A DNA stretch of 64,000 nucleotides, from positions 616,001 to 680,000 of the forward strand of contig JADJTL010000001.1 in assembly GCA_016711215.1 (NCBI GenBank). Reading direction: 5' to 3'. Position numbers and translations under genes: made by a program. The DNA comes from Pseudomonadota bacterium. Lineage in GTDB: Bacteria; Myxococcota_A; Polyangia; GCA-2747355. The notes below the pieces were generated by a model. It saw only the letters and a program-made list of their open reading frames with translations. It was not told the origin of the DNA and made no database searches. Positions 51,563 through 58,513 of the stretch are shown here, in pieces (position 1 is the first letter of the stretch; each line of letters begins with the position of its first letter).

Positions 51563-52993
51563 ATGGTGATGGGAAGCATTCAGCAGGAGACCGAGGTCGT
51601 CGTCGTCGGTGGTGGGCCGGGTGGCTACGTCGCGGCGATCCGCGCCGCCGATCTCGGGCATGAGGTGTTGCTGGTCGACGAGCGCGAGCGACTGGGTGGC
51701 GTCTGTCTGCTCGAGGGCTGCATTCCCTCGAAGACCCTGATCGCCGCGGTCGAGGTGATCGAAGGCGCGCGGCGCGGCAAGGAGATGGGGATCACCTTCG
51801 AGGGGCTGAAGCTCGACGTCCCGGCGCTGCGGCAGTTCACCGAGGGGGTCGTCAATCAGCTCTCCGGCGGCATCCAGACGCTGCTGAAGAAGCGCGGCAT
51901 CGCCGTGCTGCGAGGCACCGCCGAGCTGGCCGGGCCGCAGGAGCTGCGCCTCAACGGCTCCGAGGTCGCCAGCATCCGCTTCAAGCACTGCATCCTCGCC
52001 ACTGGATCACGTCCGACGCTGCTGCCGCAGCTCGAGGGGATCGCGCTCTGGACCTCGCGCGAGGCGCTGGCCGTGCCGCGCGTGCCGGAGCGCCTGCTGG
52101 TGCTGGGGGGCGGCTACATTGGCCTCGAGCTCGGCTTTGTCTATGCCGGCCTCGGCTCGCGCGTGACGCTGGTCGAGCTGCTGCCGCAGCTGCTCGCCGG
52201 GGCGGACGCTGACCTCGTCGACCCGGTCCGGCGGAGCGCCTCCAAGCACTTCGCCTCGCTCCAGCTCGAGACGAGGATGGTCGGCCTCGAGCGTCGCGGC
52301 GACCTTTGCATCGTCGAGACCGAGAGCGCCGCCGGGCGCACCAAGCTCGAGGTCGACGAGGTGCTCGTCGCGGTCGGGCGCAAGCCCAATACCGAGAGCC
52401 TCGGCCTCGATCGTGTCGGGATCGCGCTCGATGCGCGTGGGTTGATTCCCGTCGATGCGCAGCTGCGGACCCGCGTGCCGCACATCCACGCGATTGGCGA
52501 CATCGTCGCCGGGCCCGGCCTGGCGCATAAGGCCAGCCGCGAGGGCAAGGTGGCGGCCGAGGTCATCGCTGGCCGCCCGGCGGCCTTCGATAACGTGGCC
52601 ATCCCCGCCGTCGTCTTCACCGACCCCGAGGTTGCCTGGGCCGGCCTCAGCGAGTCCGAGGCGCGACAGCGTGGCTTGGCCGTGACCGTCGGCAAGTTCC
52701 CGCTCAGCGCGCTCGGCCGGGCGCGGACGGTTGGCCGTACGGAGGGGCTGGTCAAGGTGATCGCTGACGCCGAGGGTGGCGCCGTGCGCGGGGTCGGGAT
52801 CGTCGGTCCACATGCCTCGGAGCTGATCGCGGAGGCTGCGCTGGCGCTGGAGATGGGCGCCGTGCTCGAGGATCTGACCGCGACGATTCACCCTCATCCG
52901 ACCTTCTCCGAGGCGCTGATGGAGGCGGCCGAGGTGGCTGAGGGGCTGCCGGTGCATATCCCGCCGCTGAAGCGCTCGACGACGCCCCATTGA
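51563..52993 (+). CDS. lpd: Dihydrolipoamide dehydrogenase (E3)
   Basis: 476 residues from ATG 51563 (GAGAGGGGG upstream). FAD-binding VVVVGGGPGGYVAAIRAADLG, redox disulfide GGVCLLEGCIPSK (Cys48 and Cys53), NAD-binding LLVLGGGYIGLELGFVYAGLG, second FAD motif HIHAIGDIV, and the catalytic His-Glu pair in HPHPTFSEAL. It reoxidises the E2 dihydrolipoamide with NAD+. There is a 193-bp gap after pdhC containing a perfect 6-bp hairpin (51405-51420, loop gagg); the stop overlaps the lplA start as TGATG. Confidence 0.96.
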   Translation: MVMGSIQQETEVVVVGGGPGGYVAAIRAADLGHEVLLVDERERLGGVCLLEGCIPSKTLIAAVEVIEGARRGKEMGITFEGLKLDVPALRQFTEGVVNQLSGGIQTLLKKRGIAVLRGTAELAGPQELRLNGSEVASIRFKHCILATGSRPTLLPQLEGIALWTSREALAVPRVPERLLVLGGGYIGLELGFVYAGLGSRVTLVELLPQLLAGADADLVDPVRRSASKHFASLQLETRMVGLERRGDLCIVETESAAGRTKLEVDEVLVAVGRKPNTESLGLDRVGIALDARGLIPVDAQLRTRVPHIHAIGDIVAGPGLAHKASREGKVAAEVIAGRPAAFDNVAIPAVVFTDPEVAWAGLSESEARQRGLAVTVGKFPLSALGRARTVGRTEGLVKVIADAEGGAVRGVGIVGPHASELIAEAALALEMGAVLEDLTATIHPHPTFSEALMEAAEVAEGLPVHIPPLKRSTTPH

Positions 52994-53640
52994 TGGCCAC
53001 GCCGGTCGTCGCCAGCTTCAGCGAGGACGACGCGCTGATCGCCGCGGCCGAGCAGGGAGAGCGGGCCGGGTGGCGGGTCTATCGACTCGACCGCACAGTG
53101 ATCGTGCTGGGGCGCGGCAGCCGAGCGGAACGCGAGGTCGATCTGGCGGCCTGCGAGCGCGACGGTGTCCCGCTGCTCCGTCGCCGCGGCGGCGGCTGCA
53201 CCGTGGTCCTCGACCCGGGCAACGTGATCGTCTCGGTTTGCCTGCCGCTGGAGGGCATCAGCGGCAACCTCTGCCAGCTCCATCGGCTCTCCGACTGGCT
53301 GGGCGAGGGGCTGAAGCGGCTGGGAGCAGAGGGGGTCGAGCGCCAGGGGATCTGCGACCTGGCACAGGCCGGGAGGAAGATCTCGGGCGCTTGCCTTTAT
53401 CGCGCGCGCGGACTGCTCTACTACTCCGCCACCGTCTTGGTCGAGGCCCGGCTCGAGCTCTTGGGGCGTTACCTGCTGCACCCGCCGCGCGAGCCGGACT
53501 ACCGCGCCGGCCGGCCCCACGAGGAGTTCGTCGGCGCGCTGCGGCTGCCCAGACCGCTGCCGGCGGCTGAGGTCGCCGCGGCCCTGTCGGCGGGCCTCGC
53601 GCCGCTCTCGTCGCTGGGCTGCGCCGAGGCGGGGCGCTGA
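52993..53640 (+). CDS. lplA: Lipoate-protein ligase A family protein
   Basis: 215 residues from ATG 52993 (overlapping the lpd TGA; TTG 52990 is possible). LplA/LipB/BirA fold: RRRGGGCTVVLDPGNVIVSVCLP is the RRxGGG lipoyl-binding motif, and GRKISGACLYRARGLLYYSATVLVE carries the conserved Lys (~128). It is shorter than E. coli LplA and lacks the C-terminal accessory domain, like LplA1/LipM-type enzymes. Placement at the end of the PDH operon indicates that it lipoylates the E2 encoded two genes upstream. Confidence 0.88.
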   Translation: MATPVVASFSEDDALIAAAEQGERAGWRVYRLDRTVIVLGRGSRAEREVDLAACERDGVPLLRRRGGGCTVVLDPGNVIVSVCLPLEGISGNLCQLHRLSDWLGEGLKRLGAEGVERQGICDLAQAGRKISGACLYRARGLLYYSATVLVEARLELLGRYLLHPPREPDYRAGRPHEEFVGALRLPRPLPAAEVAAALSAGLAPLSSLGCAEAGR

Positions 53641-53710
53641 GGCTCCGCGCATCACGACAGGGGACGGAGGCCCCGAGGGGGCGCTCCGCGGCCGGAGCAC
53701 GCGGCACTTG

Positions 53711-53794
53711 GCCGAGGGGATGGCCGAGCAGCGGGCCGAGCAGCTGGCCGAGCAGCTGGCCGAGCAGTTGGTCGACCAACTGGTCGAGGGGATG
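53711..53794 (+). repeat. 12-bp tandem repeat, seven units, possibly coding
   Basis: Seven 12-bp units (gccgagcagctg and variants) run from 53711 to 53794. In one plus-strand frame they read as a four-residue repeat (AEQL) and the frame ends at TAG 53817-53819; the opposite strand is also open. It could be a small amphipathic-helix ORF (ATG 53720 to 53819, 32 residues) or just a repeat. Lies between lplA and korA. Confidence 0.6.
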
Positions 53795-53875
53795 GCGGCC
53801 TCGTTGCCGCGACGGTAGACTGACCGAACGAGTGGCGTGCGGTCGTAACGACGGCGCCGATGGAGATAGGTCGCG

Positions 53876-55759
53876 ATGCAGGCGGACGACGTAACGGGGC
53901 GGATGGTCGAGCGCAAAGAGCTCTCACGCGTGACGATCCGCTTCTCCGGTGATTCGGGCGACGGCATGCAGCTCGCCGGCACGCATTTCACCAACACCTC
54001 GGCGCTGATCGGAAACGACGTCAGCAGCCTCCCGGCGTTCCCGGCGGAGATCCGCGCACCCGCGGGCTCGGTCCCCGGGGTCAGCTCCTTTCAGATCAGC
54101 TTCGCCAACGAGGATATCTTCACCCCGGGCGATCAGCCAGACGTGCTGGTGGCGATGAACCCCGCGGCGCTCGCGGCCAACCTGCAGGACCTGCCGCGCG
54201 GCGCGACGATCATCGTCAACAGCGATGAGTTTCACGCGGCGAGCCTGAAGAAGGCGAGCTACGCCGTGAGCCCCCTCGAGGACGGCAGCCTCGCTGGCTT
54301 TCGCGTGTTCGAGGTGCCGATCACCAGCATGAACGAGCGCACGCTGGCGGAGACCGGGCTGACCAGTCAAGAGGTGGTGCGCTGCAAGAACTTCTTCGCG
54401 CTCGGGCTGATGTATTGGCTCTTCAACCGGCCGACCGAGCCGACGCTGCGGCTGATCGCCGAGAAGTTCGGTCGTCGTCAGGATCTGGCCAACGCCAACC
54501 AACTGGCGCTCAAGGCCGGGCACGCCTTCGGCGAGACCGCGGAGATGTTCTCCGAGCACTACGTCGTCCGTCCGGCCAATCTGGAGCCGGGCACCTACCG
54601 CAACATCACGGGCAATAGCGCTATCGCGCTCGGCTGCCTGGCGGTCTCGCAGATCACGGGTCTGCCCTTGTTCTACGGCAGCTATCCGATCACCCCGGCG
54701 AGCGAGATCTTGCACGAGCTGTCGCGCTTCAAGCAGTTCGGCGTCAAGACCTTCCAGGCGGAGGACGAGATCGCCGCGATCGGCTCGACCATCGGCGCGG
54801 CCTTCGGGGGCGCCCTCGGGCTGACCGGCACGAGTGGCCCTGGCTTCGCGCTCAAGGGCGAGGCGCTCGGGATGGCGGTGATGACGGAGCTGCCGCTCGT
54901 CGTGGTCAATGTTCAACGCGCGGGGCCGAGCACGGGCATGCCCACGCGCACCGAACAGGCTGATTTGCTCCAGGCGATGTTCGGTCGCAACGGCGAGTCC
55001 CCCGTCGCCGTGGTGGCGCCAGCGACGCCCGCTGATTGCTTCAACATGGCCGTCGAGGCCTTCCGCATCGCGCTGCGGCATATGACGCCGGTGGTGCTGC
55101 TCTCCGACGGCTATCTGGCCAACGGTTCCGAGCCGTGGCGCATACCGAACGCCGCCGACCTGCCGCGCATCGACGTGCAGCACGCCGAGGCCCGTCCTGG
55201 GGAGGTCTTTCGTCCCTACGCGCGGGATCCCGAGTCGCTCGCGCGTCCCTGGGCCGTGCCTGGCACGCCTGGCCTCGAGCACCGCCTCGGGACGCTGGAG
55301 AAGGAGGATGGCAGCGGCAAGGTGAGCTACGACGGCGAGAACCACCATCGGATGGTGCTGCTGCGGGCCGAGAAGATCGCGCGAATCGCGCAGGATGTGC
55401 CACCTCAGGAGGTTTGGGGGGCTGAGGAGGGACGCGTGCTCGTGCTCGGCTGGGGCAGCACCTTTGGCGCGCTGCGCAGCGCCGTGCAGCGCCACCGCCG
55501 CGAGGGGCGCTCGGTCTCACATGCGCATCTGCGCTACCTCAATCCCTTCCCGGCGAACCTCGGTCAGATCCTCGGTCGTTTCGAGCGCGTCTGGCTGCCC
55601 GAGATCAATCTTGGGCAGCTCGCGCTGCTGCTGCGCGCGCGCTTCCTGGTTGATGTGCGCGGCTACAACCGCGTGGCGGGTCGTCCCTTCGGCATCAACG
55701 AAATCTACGAGCAGATTGGTCAACTGTATGATGCGGCGCCGTCGCCGCAGGTGAGGTGA
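53876..55759 (+). CDS. korA: 2-oxoacid:ferredoxin oxidoreductase, fused gamma-alpha subunit
   Basis: 627 residues, ATG 53876 preceded by GGAGATAGG. N-terminal gamma domain RVTIRFSGDSGDGMQLAGTHFTNTSAL...EIRAPAGSVPGVSSFQISF, then alpha domains GNSAIALGCLAVSQITGLPLFYGSYPITPASEILHELSRF, QAEDEIAAIGSTIGAAFGGALGLTGTSGPGFALKGEALGMAV, and GPSTGMPTRTEQADLLQAMFG. The gamma-alpha fusion partnered with a separate beta subunit is the KorAB/OorAB arrangement. It would oxidise 2-oxoglutarate or another 2-oxoacid to the acyl-CoA and reduce ferredoxin. Substrate preference is not resolved by sequence. Confidence 0.92.
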   Translation: MQADDVTGRMVERKELSRVTIRFSGDSGDGMQLAGTHFTNTSALIGNDVSSLPAFPAEIRAPAGSVPGVSSFQISFANEDIFTPGDQPDVLVAMNPAALAANLQDLPRGATIIVNSDEFHAASLKKASYAVSPLEDGSLAGFRVFEVPITSMNERTLAETGLTSQEVVRCKNFFALGLMYWLFNRPTEPTLRLIAEKFGRRQDLANANQLALKAGHAFGETAEMFSEHYVVRPANLEPGTYRNITGNSAIALGCLAVSQITGLPLFYGSYPITPASEILHELSRFKQFGVKTFQAEDEIAAIGSTIGAAFGGALGLTGTSGPGFALKGEALGMAVMTELPLVVVNVQRAGPSTGMPTRTEQADLLQAMFGRNGESPVAVVAPATPADCFNMAVEAFRIALRHMTPVVLLSDGYLANGSEPWRIPNAADLPRIDVQHAEARPGEVFRPYARDPESLARPWAVPGTPGLEHRLGTLEKEDGSGKVSYDGENHHRMVLLRAEKIARIAQDVPPQEVWGAEEGRVLVLGWGSTFGALRSAVQRHRREGRSVSHAHLRYLNPFPANLGQILGRFERVWLPEINLGQLALLLRARFLVDVRGYNRVAGRPFGINEIYEQIGQLYDAAPSPQVR

Positions 55760-55764
55760 CGCCG

Positions 55765-56790
55765 ATGTCCACGACAGCGGTCAAGCTCACGCGCAAGGAC
55801 ATGGTCTCCGACCAGGAGGTGCGCTGGTGCCCAGGATGCGGCGACTACGCCATCCTGTCGCAGATTCAGCGCGCGCTGCCCGAGCTCGGGATCCCGCGCG
55901 AGAACATCGTCTTCGTCTCGGGCATCGGTTGTTCGAGCCGGCTGCCCTACTACATGAGCACCTACGGCTTTCACAGCATTCACGGGCGAGCGCCGACGCT
56001 CGCCAGTGGCCTAAAAATGGCGCGGCCCGACCTCCACGTCTGGGTCATCACCGGCGACGGCGACGGGCTCAGCATCGGTGCAAACCACCTCTTGCACGCG
56101 ATGCGGCGCAACGTCGACCTGAAGATCATCCTCTTCAACAACCAGATCTACGGCCTGACGAAGGGGCAGTACTCGCCGACCTCCGAGTTCGGCAAGAAGA
56201 CCAAGTCCTCGCCCTACGGCAACATCGATCACCCGATTCGACCGCTGAGCGTGGCGCTGGCGGCCGAGGCCACCTTCGTGGCGCGCACGATCGACCGCGA
56301 CACCAAGCACATGCAGCAGGTGCTGCTGCGCGCCGCGCGACATCACGGCACCGCCTTCGTCGAGGTCTACCAGAACTGCGTCATCTTCAACGACGGCGCC
56401 TTCGACGAGTTCGCGGACAAGGCCTGGCGCACCGAGCGGACGGTGCTGCTCGAACATGGGCAGCCGCTGGTCTTCGGCGCGCAACGCGACAAGGCGATTC
56501 GCGCGAGCGGTGTCCGACCCGAGGTCGTCCGGCTCGATGACCCAGCGCTGCGCCGAGAGGAGCTGCTGGTCCATGACGAGCAGCGCGAGGATCCGACGCT
56601 GGCGATGATGCTCGATCGGATGACGAGCCCAGAGTTTCCGGTGCCGCTGGGGGTCTTTCGCTCCGTTCAGCGCCCGGTCTACGACGAGCTGATGGAGCAG
56701 CAGATTCGTCAGGCGCGGCTGCGCCAGCCGCCCGATCTCGACGCCATCTTCCGCGAGGGAGACAGCTGGGAGATCAAGCGCGAGGGGTGA
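55765..56790 (+). CDS. korB: 2-oxoacid:ferredoxin oxidoreductase beta subunit
   Basis: 341 residues from the ATG at 55765 (GAGGTGA 5 nt upstream), 5 bp after korA; the GTG at 55756 overlapping the korA stop is an alternative. Motifs: RWCPGCGDYAILSQIQRALPELG (Fe-S/ThDP region), SGIGCSSRLPYYMSTYGFHSIHGRAPTLASGLKMARPDLHVWVITGDGDGLSIGANHL (ThDP GDGD), FNNQIYGLTKGQYSPTSEFGKKTKSSPYG. The four-cysteine Fe-S set appears as C-x-x-C plus later Cys residues. It binds ThDP and the proximal cluster, passing electrons to ferredoxin, whose gene follows. Confidence 0.93.
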   Translation: MSTTAVKLTRKDMVSDQEVRWCPGCGDYAILSQIQRALPELGIPRENIVFVSGIGCSSRLPYYMSTYGFHSIHGRAPTLASGLKMARPDLHVWVITGDGDGLSIGANHLLHAMRRNVDLKIILFNNQIYGLTKGQYSPTSEFGKKTKSSPYGNIDHPIRPLSVALAAEATFVARTIDRDTKHMQQVLLRAARHHGTAFVEVYQNCVIFNDGAFDEFADKAWRTERTVLLEHGQPLVFGAQRDKAIRASGVRPEVVRLDDPALRREELLVHDEQREDPTLAMMLDRMTSPEFPVPLGVFRSVQRPVYDELMEQQIRQARLRQPPDLDAIFREGDSWEIKREG

Positions 56791-56820
56791 TCGGCGCCGC
56801 GCGCGGGGCCCGTCCGGGGC

Positions 56821-56849
56821 TTTTCCCAGCGCGGCAAAAGCGCTATATA
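56821..56849 (+). promoter_or_regulatory. Promoter candidate of the ferredoxin gene
   Basis: TTTTCC (56821-56826), 17-bp spacer, TATATA (56844-56849). It would give a ~150-nt leader containing the CAGCAACGACG repeats before the ferredoxin ATG at 57008. Confidence 0.45.
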
Positions 56850-56913
56850 CGAGCGCGCTTGCGCGTCCCGCGCCATCGGTGGCGGGGACGCCCGGCGACC
56901 AGCGCCAGCGCGC

Positions 56914-56998
56914 GCAGCAACGACGCGCAGCAACGACGCGCGCAGCAACGACGCGCGCAGCAACGACGCGCGCAGCAACGACGCGCAGCAAAGAGGAG
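56914..56998 (+). repeat. 13/15-bp repeats in the ferredoxin leader
   Basis: gcagcaacgacgc occurs at 56914, 56927, 56942, 56957 and 56972 with periods of 13 or 15 bp; a sixth, diverged copy at 56985 ends in AGAGGAG, the Shine-Dalgarno site for the ferredoxin ATG at 57008. The ribosome-binding site thus appears to have grown out of a repeat copy. Confidence 0.9.
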
Positions 56999-57007
56999 AT
57001 GAGCAGC

Positions 57008-57298
57008 ATGGCCTATGTAATCGGTGAACCGTGTGTCGACGTGATGGACACGGCCTGCGTCGAGGTTTGCCCCGTCGACTGCATTCACTATGAGGAGGGC
57101 GTCGACCGCAAGCTCTACATCGATCCGGATGAGTGTATCGACTGTGGCGCCTGCGAGCCGGCCTGCCCCGTCTCGGCGATCTTCGCCGAGGAGGACGTAC
57201 CGGACGCGCAGTCGGCCTATAAGGAGGTCGACGTCCAGTGGTTCAAGGATAAGGACGCTGCACGCAAGCGCGTCGCCGAGCTCAAGCCGGCGGATTGA
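57008..57298 (+). CDS. fdxA: 7Fe ferredoxin
   Basis: 96 residues from ATG 57008 (AGAGGAG 9 nt upstream). Cysteine spacing C9-x7-C17-x3-C21-P plus C43-x2-C46-x2-C49-x3-C53-P (CIDCGACEPACP) matches the Azotobacter FdI pattern, so it should carry one [3Fe-4S] and one [4Fe-4S] cluster. The N-terminus MAYVIGEPCVDVMDTACVEVCPVDCI is typical. It follows korAB and is the natural electron acceptor for that oxidoreductase. It has an apparent promoter of its own and a repeat-rich leader. Confidence 0.95.
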   Translation: MAYVIGEPCVDVMDTACVEVCPVDCIHYEEGVDRKLYIDPDECIDCGACEPACPVSAIFAEEDVPDAQSAYKEVDVQWFKDKDAARKRVAELKPAD

Positions 57299-57443
57299 AC
57301 CACCCCGGCGATCGATAGCCCCCGCGATGCCTTGGGTTGGGTCGAGGGCGCTCGCAGCGCGCTAACCACGCCCTTCGGCTGGAGCGCGTCACGCCGGCGT
57401 CACGCTGGTCGCGTGTCGCGAGCGGCGCCTTCATTCGCTCGTC

Positions 57444-57483
57444 CGCTCAGCCGCTCAGCCGCTCAGCCGCTCAGCCGCTCAGC
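57444..57483. repeat. 8-bp tandem repeat overlapping a stop codon
   Basis: cgctcagc is repeated five times (57444-57483). The last unit overlaps the stop codon (57479-57481) and the final codon of the convergent FHA-GGDEF gene. Confidence 0.9.
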
Positions 57484-58408
57484 CGCAGCGCTCGCCGTAG
57501 ACGCAGATGCGGTCCCGCCCGCTTGTCTTGGCGGCGTAGAGCGCCTCGTCGGCGGCAGCGAGGAGCTCCTCCGCGCTGCTCACGCTTGGATGGGGGATGC
57601 TGGCGACGCCACCGCTGACAGTGACGATCAACTCACTGATCGCGGGAACCAGGGGCTGGGCCTGCGTCTGCTCACGGATGCGATTGGCGACCACCCGAGC
57701 GATGTCGCTGTTGAGCCCGCGACAGATCAAGACGAACTCCTCGCCACCGAAGCGCACGACCAGGTCCTCGTCGCGCACGGCGGCGGCGAGGCGCGTGGCG
57801 AAGGCGACGAGCACGGCGTCGCCCGTGCCGTGGCCGTGGGTGTCGTTGACGCGCTTGAAGTGGTCGAGGTCGAAGACCGTCAGCGCGAGCGGTGAGCCGT
57901 GGCGCGCCGAGTAACGCACCTCGCCCGCGAGGCGCTCGAGCATGAAGCGGCGGTTGTGGACCCGCGTCAGCGGGTCGCGGACCGCCGCCTCGTACATCTT
58001 TTGTTGGAAGGTCTCGTCGAGATGGTCGGCATAGGAGAACTTGAGAATGGTGGTTGACCCGATCTGAATCCGGTCGCCGTCCGCGAGCAGCCTCGACTGC
58101 ACGCGATCACCGTTGACGATCGTGCCGTTGCGGCTGCCGAGGTCCGTAATGCTCACCTCGCCGTTGGCGCCTTCGGTTAGGCGCAGGTGCTGGCGGGAGA
58201 TGCCCTCATCGGTGATCGGCACCGTGCATTCCGCGCCGCGGCCGATCACCATCTCGCCCTCGATCTTGAACATCTGGCCGACCTGACTGCCCGCCAGCAT
58301 GATCACGTAAGCCCGATCCCGCACCTGTAGCAGGTGGCTGGTGTCCTCGTCGCCGAGCAAGGCCACCGTGGTGTCGGCGAAGTCGTCGGGGGGCGGTCTG
58401 GTGCTCAT
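57479..58408 (-). CDS. FHA-GGDEF diguanylate cyclase (second in window)
   Basis: 309 residues, ATG 58408. FHA domain: VIGRGAECTVPITDEGISRQHLRL, DLGSRNGTIVNGDRV. GGDEF domain: DPLTRVHNRRFM, FDLDHFKRVNDTHGHGTGDAVL, and RFGGEEF (~220). RDED five residues upstream of GGEEF forms the RxxD allosteric site. The same architecture as the gene at 33737-34633, but with a longer acidic N-terminus (PPPDDFADTTVALLGDEDT). Both probably read out Ser/Thr phosphorylation through their FHA domains. It lies between the ferredoxin gene (convergent) and aceE (co-directional). Confidence 0.93.
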   Translation of the reverse strand: MSTRPPPDDFADTTVALLGDEDTSHLLQVRDRAYVIMLAGSQVGQMFKIEGEMVIGRGAECTVPITDEGISRQHLRLTEGANGEVSITDLGSRNGTIVNGDRVQSRLLADGDRIQIGSTTILKFSYADHLDETFQQKMYEAAVRDPLTRVHNRRFMLERLAGEVRYSARHGSPLALTVFDLDHFKRVNDTHGHGTGDAVLVAFATRLAAAVRDEDLVVRFGGEEFVLICRGLNSDIARVVANRIREQTQAQPLVPAISELIVTVSGGVASIPHPSVSSAEELLAAADEALYAAKTSGRDRICVYGERCG

Positions 58409-58513
58409 GGCAACCAGTCTATGCCATCCGAGGCGATCATCAAGCCGCGACGGCCGGTCAGCGGTCCGGACTGGCCGTCAAGCTTGGCGGCCAGTCCTCG
58501 AGCGGTCAGGGGG

